Shown: positions 19,733 to 34,159, counted from the stretch's first letter. The stretch: DNA of 64,000 nucleotides from Antedon mediterranea (GCF_964355755.1 NC_092677.1:20556101-20620100), one strand, 5' to 3'. The notes: generated by a model not told the origin, from the letters alone. Translations and numbers: made by a program.

Positions 19733-20076
19733 AGAAAAGCTTCAAATCGCATTTGGAGACGTTTTAGACCATTTTGTGCATTTCGATGAAACTTGGTTAC
19801 ACAAAAACATCAAAGTGCACAAAAGTATTTAAAAACGTTTTAGACCATTTTGAGCATTCCGACAAAACTTTTACACACAAAAACATCAAAGTGCACAAAA
19901 TAGCTTAATATGGTATTTAAAAACGTTTTAGACCATTTTGAGCATTTCAACAAAACTTTTTCTCACAAAACATCAAAGTCCACAAAATAGCTTAATATCG
20001 TATTTAAAAACGTTTTAGACCATTTTGAGCATTTCGAAAAAACTTTTCCACACAAAACATCAAAGTTTACAAAATA
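19733..20076 (+). repeat. Short junction segment, C, truncated B, G and B units
   Basis: Contains GTGCACAAAAGTATTT near 19,816, a junction in which the usual GAGCACAAAA is GTGCACAAAA, and ATTCCGACAAAACTTTTACAC near 19,856, which joins a GCATTCCG unit to the 3' half of an F unit. This looks like a recombination join. Confidence 0.7.
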
Positions 20077-22247
20077 GCTTCAAATCGCATTTGGAGACGT
20101 TTTAGACCATTTTGTGATTTTCGAAAAAACTTGTTAACATAAAACACCAAAGTGCTTAGAAAAGCTTCAAATCGCATTTGGAGACGTTTTAAACCATTTT
20201 GTTCATTTCGATGAAACTTGGTTACACAAAAACATCAAAGAGCACAAAAGTATTTAAAAACGTTTTAGACCATTTTGAGCATTCCGACAAAACTTTTTCA
20301 CACAAAACATCAAAGTGTACAGAATAGCTTTAAATCGCATTTGGAGACGTTTTAGACCATTTTGTAGTTTTCGAAAAAACTTGTTAACATAAAAACACAA
20401 AAGAGCTTCAAATCGCATTTGGAGACGTTTTAGACCCTTTTGTGCATTTCGATGAAACTTGGTTACACAAAAACATCAAAGTGCTTAAAATCACATTAGA
20501 AACCGTTTTAGACCATTTTGAGCATTTCGTTAAAACTTTTCACACAAAAACATCAAAGTCCACAAAATAGCTTAATATCGTATTTAAAAACGTTTTAGAC
20601 CATTTTGAGCATTTCGAAAAAAACTTTTCCACACAAAACATCAAAGTTTACAAAATAGCTTCAAATCGCATTTGGAGACGTTTTAGACCATTTTGTGATT
20701 TTCGAAAAAACTTGTTAACATAAAAACACCAAAGTGCTCAGAATACCTTCAAATCGTATTTTGAGACGTTTTAGACAATTTTGTGATTTTCGAAAAAACT
20801 TGTTAACATAAAAACACCAAAGTGCTTAGAAAAGCTTCAAATCGCATTTGGAGACGTTTTAGACCATTTTGTGCATTTCGATGAAACTTGGTTACACAAA
20901 AACATCAAAGTGCTTAAAATCACATTTTGAGCATTTCGTTAAAACTTTTCACACAAAAACATCAAAGAGCAAAAAATAGCTTAATATCGTATTTAAAAAC
21001 GTTTTAGACCATTTTGAGCATTTCGACAAAACTTTTTCACACAAAACATCAAAGTGTACAAAATAGCTTCAAATCGCATTTGGAGACGTTTTAGACAATT
21101 TTGTGATTTTCGAAAAAACTTGTTTACATAAAAACACCAAAGTGCTAAGAATAGCTTCCAATCGCATTTGGAGACGTTTTAGACCCTTTTGTGCATTTCG
21201 ATGAAACTTGGTTACACAAAAACATCAAAGTGCTTAAAATCACATTAGAAACCGTTTTAGAACATTTTGAGCATTTCGTTAAAACTTTTCACACAAAAAC
21301 ATCAAAGTCCACAAAATAGCTTAATATCGTATTTAAAACGTTTTAGACCATTTTGAGCATTTCGAAAAAACTTTTCCACACAAAACATCAAAGTTTACAA
21401 AATAGCTTCAAATCGCATTTGGAGACGTTTTAGACCATTTTGTGATTTTCGTAAAAACTTGTTAACATAAAAACACCAAAGTGCTTAGAAAAGCTTCAAA
21501 TCACATTTGGAGACGTTTTAGACCATTTTGTGCATTTCGATGAAACTTGGTTACACAAAAACATCAAAGTGCTTAAAATCACATTTTGAGCATTTCGTTA
21601 AAACTTTTCACACAAAAACATCAAAGAGTAAAAAATAGCTTAATATCGTATTTAAAAACGTTTTAGACCATTTTGAGCATTTCGACAAAATTTTTTCACA
21701 CAAAACATCAAAGTGTACAGAATAGCTTTAAATCGCATTTGGAGACGTTTTAGACCATTTTGTTCATTTCGATGAAACAAAAACACAAAAACATCAAATT
21801 GCACAAAATGGCTTAATATGATATGGGAAAACGTTTTAGACCATTTTGAACATTTCGTTAAAAGTTTTCACAAAAAAACATCAAAGTCCACAAAATAGCT
21901 TAATATCGTATTTAAAAACGTTTTAGACCATTTTGAGCATTTCGAAAAAACTTTTTCACACAAAACATCAAAGTTTACAAAATAGCTTCAAATCGCATTT
22001 GGAGACATTTTAGACCATTTTGTGATTTTCGAAAAAACTTGTTAACATAAAAACACCAAAGTGCTCAGAATACCTTCAAATCGCATTTTGAGACGTTTTA
22101 GACCATTTTGTGATTTTCGAAAAAACTTGTTAACATAAAAACACCAAAGTGCTCAGAATACCTTCAAATCGTGTTTTGAGACGTTTTAGACCATTTTGTG
22201 ATTTTGGAAAAACTTGTTAACATAAAAACACCAAAGTGCTCAGAATA
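20077..22247 (+). repeat. 2,171-bp tandem block, copy 1
   Basis: Both copies share the private ACATAAAACACC (one A short) at about 20,137 and 22,308, CGTAAAAAC, AATCACATTTGG and TTTTGGAAAAAC. Differences seen by eye: one A fewer in ATTTAAAACG near 21,333, and the A/T run near 21,690. Confidence 0.88.
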
Positions 22248-24419
22248 CCTTCAAATCGCATTTGGAGACGTTTTAGACCATTTTGTGATTTTCGAAAAAA
22301 CTTGTTAACATAAAACACCAAAGTGCTTAGAAAAGCTTCAAATCGCATTTGGAGACGTTTTAAACCATTTTGTTCATTTCGATGAAACTTGGTTACACAA
22401 AAACATCAAAGAGCACAAAAGTATTTAAAAACGTTTTAGACCATTTTGAGCATTCCGACAAAACTTTTTCACACAAAACATCAAAGTGTACAGAATAGCT
22501 TTAAATCGCATTTGGAGACGTTTTAGACCATTTTGTAGTTTTCGAAAAAACTTGTTAACATAAAAACACAAAAGAGCTTCAAATCGCATTTGGAGACGTT
22601 TTAGACCCTTTTGTGCATTTCGATGAAACTTGGTTACACAAAAACATCAAAGTGCTTAAAATCACATTAGAAACCGTTTTAGACCATTTTGAGCATTTCG
22701 TTAAAACTTTTCACACAAAAACATCAAAGTCCACAAAATAGCTTAATATCGTATTTAAAAACGTTTTAGACCATTTTGAGCATTTCGAAAAAAACTTTTC
22801 CACACAAAACATCAAAGTTTACAAAATAGCTTCAAATCGCATTTGGAGACGTTTTAGACCATTTTGTGATTTTCGAAAAAACTTGTTAACATAAAAACAC
22901 CAAAGTGCTCAGAATACCTTCAAATCGTATTTTGAGACGTTTTAGACAATTTTGTGATTTTCGAAAAAACTTGTTAACATAAAAACACCAAAGTGCTTAG
23001 AAAAGCTTCAAATCGCATTTGGAGACGTTTTAGACCATTTTGTGCATTTCGATGAAACTTGGTTACACAAAAACATCAAAGTGCTTAAAATCACATTTTG
23101 AGCATTTCGTTAAAACTTTTCACACAAAAACATCAAAGAGCAAAAAATAGCTTAATATCGTATTTAAAAACGTTTTAGACCATTTTGAGCATTTCGACAA
23201 AACTTTTTCACACAAAACATCAAAGTGTACAAAATAGCTTCAAATCGCATTTGGAGACGTTTTAGACAATTTTGTGATTTTCGAAAAAACTTGTTTACAT
23301 AAAAACACCAAAGTGCTAAGAATAGCTTCCAATCGCATTTGGAGACGTTTTAGACCCTTTTGTGCATTTCGATGAAACTTGGTTACACAAAAACATCAAA
23401 GTGCTTAAAATCACATTAGAAACCGTTTTAGAACATTTTGAGCATTTCGTTAAAACTTTTCACACAAAAACATCAAAGTCCACAAAATAGCTTAATATCG
23501 TATTTAAAAACGTTTTAGACCATTTTGAGCATTTCGAAAAAACTTTTCCACACAAAACATCAAAGTTTACAAAATAGCTTCAAATCGCATTTGGAGACGT
23601 TTTAGACCATTTTGTGATTTTCGTAAAAACTTGTTAACATAAAAACACCAAAGTGCTTAGAAAAGCTTCAAATCACATTTGGAGACGTTTTAGACCATTT
23701 TGTGCATTTCGATGAAACTTGGTTACACAAAAACATCAAAGTGCTTAAAATCACATTTTGAGCATTTCGTTAAAACTTTTCACACAAAAACATCAAAGAG
23801 TAAAAAATAGCTTAATATCGTATTTAAAAACGTTTTAGACCATTTTGAGCATTTCGACAAAAATTTTTCACACAAAACATCAAAGTGTACAGAATAGCTT
23901 TAAATCGCATTTGGAGACGTTTTAGACCATTTTGTTCATTTCGATGAAACAAAAACACAAAAACATCAAATTGCACAAAATGGCTTAATATGATATGGGA
24001 AAACGTTTTAGACCATTTTGAACATTTCGTTAAAAGTTTTCACAAAAAAACATCAAAGTCCACAAAATAGCTTAATATCGTATTTAAAAACGTTTTAGAC
24101 CATTTTGAGCATTTCGAAAAAACTTTTTCACACAAAACATCAAAGTTTACAAAATAGCTTCAAATCGCATTTGGAGACATTTTAGACCATTTTGTGATTT
24201 TCGAAAAAACTTGTTAACATAAAAACACCAAAGTGCTCAGAATACCTTCAAATCGCATTTTGAGACGTTTTAGACCATTTTGTGATTTTCGAAAAAACTT
24301 GTTAACATAAAAACACCAAAGTGCTCAGAATACCTTCAAATCGTGTTTTGAGACGTTTTAGACCATTTTGTGATTTTGGAAAAACTTGTTAACATAAAAA
24401 CACCAAAGTGCTCAGAATA
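22248..24419 (+). repeat. 2,171-bp tandem block, copy 2
   Basis: Second copy, offset 2,171 then 2,172 bp. About 25 monomers long. Near identity marks a recent duplication or an assembly duplicate. Confidence 0.88.
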
Positions 24420-25451
24420 CCTTCAAATCGCATTTGGAGACGTTTTAGACCATTTTGTGATTTTCGAAAAAACTTGTTAACATAAAAACACCAAAGTGCT
24501 CAGAAAAGCTTCAAATCGCAATTGGAGACGTTTTAAACCATTTTGTTCATTTCGATGAAACTTGGTTACACAAAAACATCAAATTGCACAAAATGGCTTA
24601 ATATGGTATGGGAAAACGTTTTAGACCATTTTGAACATTTCGAGAAAACTTTTTCACACAAAACTTCAAAGTGTACAGAATAGCTTCAAATCGCATTAGA
24701 AACCGTTTTAGACCATTTTGAGCATTTCGAAAAAACTTTTTCACACAAAACATCAAAGTTTACAAAATAGCTTCAAATCGCATTTGGAGACGTTTTAGAC
24801 CATTTTGTGATTTTCGAAAAAACTTGTTAACATAAAAACACCAAAGTGCTCAGAATACCTTCAAATCGCATTTTGAGACGTTTTAGACCATTTTGTGATT
24901 TTCGAAAAAACTTGTTAACATAAAAATACCAAAGTGCTCAGAATACCTTCAAATCGTGTTTTGAGACGTTTTAGACCATTTTGTGATTTTCGAAAAAACT
25001 TGTTAACATAAAAACACCAAAGTGCTCAGAATACCTTCAAATCGCATTTGGAGACGTTTTAGACCATTTTGTGATTTTCGAAAAAACTTATTAACATAAA
25101 AACACCAAAGTGCTCAGAAAAGCTTCAAATCGCATTTGGAGACGTTTTAAACCATTTTGTTCATTTCGATGAAACTTGGTTACACAAAAACATCAAAGAG
25201 CACAAAAGTATTTAAAAACGTTTTAGACCATTTTGAGCATTCCGACAAAACTTTTTCACACAAAACATCAAAGTGTACAGAATAGCTTTAAATCGCATTT
25301 GGAGACGTTTTAGACCATTTTGTAGTTTTCGAAAAAACTTGTTAACATAAAAACACAAAAGAGCTTCAAATCGCATTTGGAGACGTTTTAGACCCTTTTG
25401 TGCATTTCGATGAAACTTGGTTACACAAAAACATCAAAGTGCTTAAAATCA
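24420..25451 (+). repeat. E second subtype, class A run, GCATTCCG and GTAG units
   Basis: To about 25,118 this continues the match with 18,420-19,120. It then follows the GCATTCCG, GTAG, C order shared with 16,860-17,190 and 61,700-62,040. A CTTATTAACAT variant occurs at 25,089. Confidence 0.78.
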
Positions 25452-28162
25452 CATTAGAAACCGTTTTAGATCATTTTGAGCATTTCGTTAAAACTTTTCA
25501 CACAAAAACATCAAAGTCCACAAAATAGCTTAATATCGTATTCAAAAACGTTTTAGACCATTTTGAGCATTTCGAAAAAACTTTTTCACACAAAACATCA
25601 AAGTTTACAAAATAGCTTCAAATCGCAGTTGGAGACGTTTTAGACCATTTTGTGATTTTCGAAAAAACTTGTTAACATAAAAACACCAAAGTGCTCAGAT
25701 TACCTTCAAATCGCATTTTGAGACGTTTTAGACCATTTTGTGATTTTCGAAAAAACAACATAAAAACACCAAAGTGCTCAGAATACCTTCAAATCGCATT
25801 TGGAGACGTTTTAGACCATTTTGTGATTTTGGAAAAAACTTGTTAACATAAAAACACCAAAGTGCTCAGAATACCTTCAAATCGTATTTTGAGACGTTTT
25901 AGACAATTTTGTGATTTTCGAAAAAACTTGTTAACATAAAAACACCAAAGTGCTTAGAAAAGCTTCAAATCGCATTTGGAGACGTTTTAGACCATTTTGT
26001 GCATTTCGATGAAACTTGGTTACACAAAAACATCAAAGTGTACAGAATAGCTTCAAATCGCATTAGAAACCGTTTTAGACCATTTTGAGCATTTCGAAAA
26101 AACTTTTTCACACAAAACATCAAAGTGTACAAAATAGCTTCAAATCGCATTTGGAGACGTTTTAGACAATTTTGTGATTTTCGAAAAAACTTGTTTACAT
26201 AAAAACACCAAAGTGCTAAGAATAGCTTCCAATCGCATTTGGAGACGTTTTAGACCCTTTTGTGCATTTCGATGAAACTTGGTTACACAAAAACATCAAA
26301 GTGCTTAAAATCACATTAGGAACCGTTTTAGACCATTTTGAGCATTTCGTTACAATTTTTCACAGAAAAACATCAAAGAGCAAAAAATAGCTTAATATCG
26401 TATTTAAAAACGTTTTAGACCATTTTGAGCATTTCGACAAAACTTTTTCACACAAAACATCAAAGTGTACAGAATAGCTTAATATCGCATTTGGAGACGT
26501 TTTAACCCATTTTGAGCATTTCGATAAAATTTTACACACAAAAACATCAAAGTGCACAAAATAGCTTAATATGGTATTTAAAAACGTTTTAGAACATTTT
26601 GAGCATTTCAACAAAACTTTTTCTCACAAAACATCAAAGTGTACAGAATAGCTTCAAATCGCATTTGGAGACGTTTTAGACCATTTTGTGCATTTCGATG
26701 AAACTTGGTTACACAAAAACATCAAAGTGCTTAAAATCACATTTTGAGCATTTCGTTAAAACTTTTCACACAAAAACATCAAAGTCCACAAAATAGCTTA
26801 ATATCGTATTTAAAAACGTTTTAGACCATTTTGAGCATTTCGAAAAAACTTTTCCACACAAAACATCAAAGTTTACAAAATAGCTTCAAATCGCATTTGG
26901 AGACGTTTTAGACCATTTTGTGATTTTCGAAAAAACTTGTTAACATAAAAACACCAAAGTGCTCAGAATACCTTCAAATCGTGTTTTGAGACGTTTTAGA
27001 CCATTTTGTAATTTTCGAAAAAACTTGTTAACATAAAAACACCAAAGTGCTCAGAATACCTTCACATCGCATTTTGAGACGTTTTAGACCATTTTGTGAT
27101 TTTCGAAAAAACTTGTTAACATAAAAACACCAAAGTGCTTAGAAAAGCTTGAAATCGCATTTGGAGACGTTTTAGACCATTTTGTGCATTTCGATGAAAC
27201 TTGGTTAAAGTGCTTAAAATCACATTTTGAGCATTTCGTTAAAACTTTTCACACAAAAACATCAAAGAGTAAAAAATAGCTTAATATCGTATTTAAAAAC
27301 GTTTTAGACCATTTTGAGCATTTCGACAAAATTTTTTCACACAAAACATCAAAGTGTACAGAATAGCTTTAAATCGCATTTGGAGACGTTTTAGACCATT
27401 TTGTTCATTTCGATGAAACAAAAACACAAAAACATCAAATTGCACAAAATGGCTTAATATGATATGGGAAAACGTTTTAGACCATTTTGAACATTTCGTT
27501 AAAAGTTTTCACAAAAAAACATCAAAGTCCACAAAATAGCTTAATGTCGTATTTAAAAACGTTTTAGACCATTTTGAGCATTTCGAAAAAACTTTTTCAC
27601 ACAAAACATCAAAGTTTACAAAATAGCTTCAAATCGCATTTGGAGACGTTTTAGACCATTTTGTGATTTTCGAAAAAACTTGTTAACATAAAAACACCAA
27701 AGTGCTCAGAATACCTTCAAATCGCATTTTGAGACGTTTTAGACCATTTTGTGATTTTCGAAAAAACTTGTTAACATAAAAACACCAAAGTGCTCAGAAT
27801 ACCTTCAAATCGTGTTTTGAGACGTTTTAGACCATTTTGTGATTTTGGAAAAACTAGTTAACATAAAAACACCAAAGTGCTCAGAATACCTTCAAATCGC
27901 ATTTGGAGACGTTTTAGACCATTTTGTGATTTTCGAAAAAACTTGTTAACATAAAAACACCAAAGTGCTCAGAAAAGCTTCAAATCGCAATTGGAGACGT
28001 TTTAAACCATTTTGTTCATTTCGATGAAACTTGGTTACACAAAAACATCAAATTGCACAAAATGGCTTAATATGGTATGGGAAAACGTTTTAGACCATTT
28101 TGAACATTTCGAGAAAACTTTTTCACACAAAACTTCAAAGTGTACAGAATAGCTTCAAATCG
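25452..28162 (+). repeat. 2,711-bp tandem block, copy 1
   Basis: Bounded by class D starts at 25,452 and 28,163. It shares with copy 2 the rare forms GATCATTTTG, CGTATTCAAAAACG, CGCAGTTGG, TTACAATTTTTCAC, the 13-bp deletion GGTTAAAGTGC, and AAACTAGTTAAC. About 31 monomers. Confidence 0.9.
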
Positions 28163-30873
28163 CATTAGAAACCGTTTTAGATCATTTTGAGCATTTCGTT
28201 AAAACTTTTCACACAAAAACATCAAAGTCCACAAAATAGCTTAATATCGTATTCAAAAACGTTTTAGACCATTTTGAGCATTTCGAAAAAACTTTTTCAC
28301 ACAAAACATCAAAGTTTACAAAATAGCTTCAAATCGCAGTTGGAGACGTTTTAGACCATTTTGTGATTTTCGAAAAAACTTGTTAACATAAAAACACCAA
28401 AGTGCTCAGAATACCTTCAAATCGCATTTTGAGACGTTTTAGACCATTTTGTGATTTTCGAAAAAACAACATAAAAACACCAAAGTGCTCAGAATACCTT
28501 CAAATCGCATTTGGAGACGTTTTAGACCATTTTGTGATTTTGGAAAAAACTTGTTAACATAAAAACACCAAAGTGCTCAGAATACCTTCAAATCGTATTT
28601 TGAGACGTTTTAGACAATTTTGTGATTTTCGAAAAAACTTGTTAACATAAAAACACCAAAGTGCTTAGAAAAGCTTCAAATCGCATTTGGAGACGTTTTA
28701 GACCATTTTGTGCATTTCGATGAAACTTGGTTACACAAAAACATCAAAGTGTACAGAATAGCTTCAAATCGCATTAGAAACCGTTTTAGACCATTTTGAG
28801 CATTTCGAAAAAACTTTTTCACACAAAACATCAAAGTGTACAAAATAGCTTCAAATCGCATTTGGAGACGTTTTAGACAATTTTGTGATTTTCGAAAAAA
28901 CTTGTTTACATAAAAACACCAAAGTGCTAAGAATAGCTTCCAATCGCATTTGGAGACGTTTTAGACCCTTTTGTGCATTTCGATGAAACTTGGTTACACA
29001 AAAACATCAAAGTGCTTAAAATCACATTAGAAACCGTTTTAGACCATTTTGAGCATTTCGTTACAATTTTTCACAGAAAAACATCAAAGAGCAAAAAATA
29101 GCTTAATATCGTATTTAAAAACGTTTTAGACCATTTTGAGCATTTCGACAAAACTTTTTCACACAAAACATCAAAGTGTACAGAATAGCTTAATATCGCA
29201 TTTGGAGACGTTTTAACCCATTTTGAGCATTTCGATAAAATTTTACACACAAAAACATCAAAGTGCACAAAATAGCTTAATATGGTATTTAAAAACGTTT
29301 TAGAACATTTTGAGCATTTCAACAAAACTTTTTCTCACAAAACATCAAAGTGTACAGAATAGCTTCAAATCGCATTTGGAGACGTTTTAGACCATTTTGT
29401 GCATTTCGATGAAACTTGGTTACACAAAAACATCAAAGTGCTTAAAATCACATTTTGAGCATTTCGTTAAAACTTTTCACACAAAAACATCAAAGTCCAC
29501 AAAATAGCTTAATATCGTATTTAAAAACGTTTTAGACCATTTTGAGCATTTCGAAAAAACTTTTCCACACAAAACATCAAAGTTTACAAAATAGCTTCAA
29601 ATCGCATTTGGAGACGTTTTAGACCATTTTGTGATTTTCGAAAAAACTTGTTAACATAAAAACACCAAAGTGCTCAGAATACCTTCAAATCGTGTTTTGA
29701 GACGTTTTAGACCATTTTGTAATTTTCGAAAAAACTTGTTAACATAAAAACACCAAAGTGCTCAGAATACCTTCACATCGCATTTTGAGACGTTTTAGAC
29801 CATTTTGTGATTTTCGAAAAAACTTGTTAACATAAAAACACCAAAGTGCTTAGAAAAGCTTGAAATCGCATTTGGAGACGTTTTAGACCATTTTGTGCAT
29901 TTCGATGAAACTTGGTTAAAGTGCTTAAAATCACATTTTGAGCATTTCGTTAAAACTTTTCACACAAAAACATCAAAGAGTAAAAAATAGCTTAATATCG
30001 TATTTAAAAACGTTTTAGACCATTTTGAGCATTTCGACAAAATTTTTTCACACAAAACATCAAAGTGTACAGAATAGCTTTAAATCGCATTTGGAGACGT
30101 TTTAGACCATTTTGTTCATTTCGATGAAACAAAAACACAAAAACATCAAATTGCACAAAATGGCTTAATATGATATGGGAAAACGTTTTAGACCATTTTG
30201 AACATTTCGTTAAAAGTTTTCACAAAAAAACATCAAAGTCCACAAAATAGCTTAATATCGTATTTAAAAACGTTTTAGACCATTTTGAGCATTTCGAAAA
30301 AACTTTTTCACACAAAACATCAAAGTTTACAAAATAGCTTCAAATCGCATTTGGAGACGTTTTAGACCATTTTGTGATTTTCGAAAAAACTTGTTAACAT
30401 AAAAACACCAAAGTGCTCAGAATACCTTCAAATCGCATTTTGAGACGTTTTAGACCATTTTGTGATTTTCGAAAAAACTTGTTAACATAAAAACACCAAA
30501 GTGCTCAGAATACCTTCAAATCGTGTTTTGAGACGTTTTAGACCATTTTGTGATTTTGGAAAAACTAGTTAACATAAAAACACCAAAGTGCTCAGAATAC
30601 CTTCAAATCGCATTTGGAGACGTTTTAGACCATTTTGTGATTTTCGAAAAAACTTGTTAACATAAAAACACCAAAGTGCTCAGAAAAGCTTCAAATCGCA
30701 ATTGGAGACGTTTTAAACCATTTTGTTCATTTCGATGAAACTTGGTTACACAAAAACATCAAATTGCACAAAATGGCTTAATATGGTATGGGAAAACGTT
30801 TTAGACCATTTTGAACATTTCGAGAAAACTTTTTCACACAAAACTTCAAAGTGTACAGAATAGCTTCAAATCG
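28163..30873 (+). repeat. 2,711-bp tandem block, copy 2
   Basis: Only three substitutions were found against copy 1: T/A at 25,700/28,411, G/A at 26,320/29,031, and G/A at 27,546/30,257. That is about 0.1 % divergence by eye. Confidence 0.9.
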
Positions 30874-33800
30874 CATTAGAAACCGTTTTAGACCATTTTG
30901 AGCATTTCGAAAAAACTTTTTCACACAAAACATCAAAGTTTACAAAATAGCTTCAAATCGCATTTGGAGACGTTTTAGACCATTTTGTGATTTTCGAAAA
31001 AACTTGTTAACATAAAAACACCAAAGTGCTCAGAATACCTTCAAATCGCATTTTGAGACGTTTTAGACCATTTTGTGATTTTCGAAAAAACTTGTTAACA
31101 TAAAAATACCAAAGTGCTCAGAATACCTTCAAATCGTGTTTTGAGACGTTTTAGACCATTTTGTGATTTTCGAAAAAACCTGTTAACATAAAAACACCAA
31201 AGTGCTCAGAATACCTTCAAATCGCATTTGGAGACGTTTTAGACCATTTTGTGATTTTCGAAAAAACTTGTTAACATAAAAACACCAAAGTGCTCAGAAT
31301 ACCTTCAAATCGTGTTTTGAGACGTTTTAGACCATTTTGTGATTTTCGAAAAAACTTGTTAACATAAAAACACCAAAGTGCTCAGAATACCTTCAAATCG
31401 CATTTGGAGACGTTTTAGACCATTTTGTGATTTTCGTAAAAACTTGTTAACATAAAAACACCAAAGTGCTTAGAAAAGTTTCAAATCGCATTTGGAGACG
31501 TTTTAGACCATTTTGTTCATTTCGATGAAACTTGGTTACACAAAAACATCAAATTGCACAAAATGGCTTAATATGGTATGGGAAAACGTTTTAGACCATT
31601 TTGAACATTTCGAGAAAACTTTTTCACACAAAACTTCAAAGTGTACAGAATAGCTTCAAATCGCATTAGAAACCGTTTTAGACCATTTTGAGCATTTCGA
31701 AAAAACTTTTTCACACAAAACATCAAAGTTTACAAAATAGCTTCAAATCACATTTGGAGACGTTTTAGACCATTTTGTGATTTTCAAAAAAACTTGTTAA
31801 CATAAAAACACCCAAGTGCTCAGAATACCTTCAAATCGCATTTTGAGACGTTTTAGACCATTTTGTGATTTTCGGAAAAACTTGTTAACATAAAAACACC
31901 AAAGTGCTTAGAAAAGCTTCAAATCGCATTTGGAGACGTTTTAGACCATTTTGTAATTTTCGAAAAAACTTGTTAACATAAAAACACCAAAGTGCTCAGA
32001 ATACCTTCACATCGCATTTTGAGACGTTTTAGAGCATTTTGTGATTTTCGAAAAAACTTGTTAACATAAAAACACCAAAGTGCTTAGAAAAGCTTGAAAT
32101 CGCATTTGGAGACGTTTTAGACCATTTTGTGCATTTCGATGAAACTTGGTTACACAAAAACATCAAAGTGCTTAAAATCACATTTTGAGCATTTCGTTAA
32201 AACTTTTCACACAAAAACATCAAAGAGTAAAAAATAGCTTAATATCGTATTTAAAAACGTTTTAGACCATTTTGAGCATTTCGACAAAATTTTTTCACAC
32301 AAAACATCAAAGTTTACAAAATAGCTTCAAATCGCATTTGGAGACGTTTTAGACCATTTTGTGATTTTCGAAAAAACTTGTTAACATAAAAACACCAAAG
32401 TACTCAGAATACCTTCAAATCGCATTTTGAGACGTTTTAGACCATTTTGTGATTTTCGAAAAAACAACATAAAAACACCAAAGTACTCAGAATACCTTCA
32501 AATCGCATTTGGAGACGTTTTAGACCATTTTGTGATTTTCGAAAAAACTTGTTAACATAAAAACACCAAAGTGCTCAGAATACCTTCAAATCGTATTTTG
32601 AGACGTTTTAGACAATTTTGTGATTTTCGAAAAAACTTGTTAACATAAAAACACCAAAGTGCTTAGAAAATCTTCAAATCGCATTTGGAGACGTTTTAGA
32701 CCATTTTGTGCATTTCGATGAAACTTGGTTACACAAAAACATCAAAGTGTACAGAATAGCTTCAAATCGCATTAGAAACCGTTTTAGACCATTTTAAGCA
32801 TTTCGAAAAAACTTTTTCACACAAAACATCAAAGTGTACAAAATAGCTTCAAATCGCATTTGGAGACGTTTTAAACCATTTTGTTCATTTCGATGAAACT
32901 TGGTTACACAAAAACATCAAAGAGCACAAAAGTATTTAAAAACGTTTTAGACCATTTTGAGCATTCCGACAAAACTTTTTCACACAAAACATCAAAGTGT
33001 ACAGAATAGCTTTAAATCGCATTTGGAGACGTTTTAGACCATTTTGTAGTTTTCGAAAAAACTTGTTAACATAAAAACACAAAAGAGCTTCAAATCGCAT
33101 TTGGAGACGTTTTAGACCCTTTTGTGCATTTCGATGAAACTTGGTTACACAAAAACATCAAAGTGCTTAAAATCACATTAGAAACCGTTTTAGACCATTT
33201 TGAGCATTTCGTTAAAACTTTTCACACAAAAACATCAAAGTCCACAAAATAGCTTAATATCGTTTTTAAAAACGTTTTAGACCATTTTGAGCATTTCGAA
33301 AAAACTTTTCCACACAAAACATCAAAGTTTACAAAATAGCTTCAAATCGCATTTGGAGACGTTTTAGACCATTTTGTGATTTTCGAAAAAACTTGTTAAC
33401 ATAAAAACACCAAAGTGCTCAGAATACCTTCAAATCGTATTTTGAGACGTTTTCGACAATTTTGTGATTTTCGAAAAAACTTGTTAACATAAAAACACCA
33501 AAGTGCTTAGAAAAGCTTCAAATCGCATTTGGAGACGTTTTAGACCATTTTGTGCATTTCGATGAAACTTGGTTACACAAAAACATCAAAGTGCTTAAAA
33601 TCACATTTTGAGCATTTCGTTAAAACTTTTCACACAAAAACATCAAAGAGCAAAAAATAGCTTAATATCGTATTTAAAAACGTTTTAGACCATTTTGAGC
33701 ATTTCGAAAAAACTTTTTCACACAAAACATCAAAGTTTACAAAATAGCTTCAAATCGCATTTGGAGACGTTTTAGACCATTTTGTGATTTTCGAAAAAAC

Positions 33801-34159
33801 TTGTTAACATAAAAACACCAAAGTGCTCAGAAAAGCTTCAAATCGCATTTGGAGACGTTTTAAACCATTTTGTTCATTTCGATGAAACTTGGTTACACAA
33901 AAACATCAAAGAGCACAAAAGTATTTAAAAACGTTTTAGACCATTTTGAGCATTCCGACAAAACTTTTTCACACAAAACATCAAAGTGTACAGAATAGCT
34001 TTAAATCGCATTTGGAGACGTTTTAACCCATTTTGAGCATTTCGATAAAATTTTACAAACAAAAACATCAAAGTGCACAAAATAGCTTAATATGGTATTT
34101 AAAAACGTTTTAGACCATTTTGAGCATTTCAACAAAACTTTTTCTCACAAAACATCAAA
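30874..34159 (+). repeat. Mosaic segment with class A runs and parts shared with 57,010 onward
   Basis: 31,000-31,480 is mostly class A; an E second-subtype unit follows near 31,570. 32,290-32,860 matches 57,016-57,586 at an offset of 24,726 (shared rare forms GTACTCAG and ATTTTAAGCATTTCG), after which one 88-bp monomer is missing here and the offset becomes 24,814. 33,840-34,159 resembles 2,830-3,230. Confidence 0.78.
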
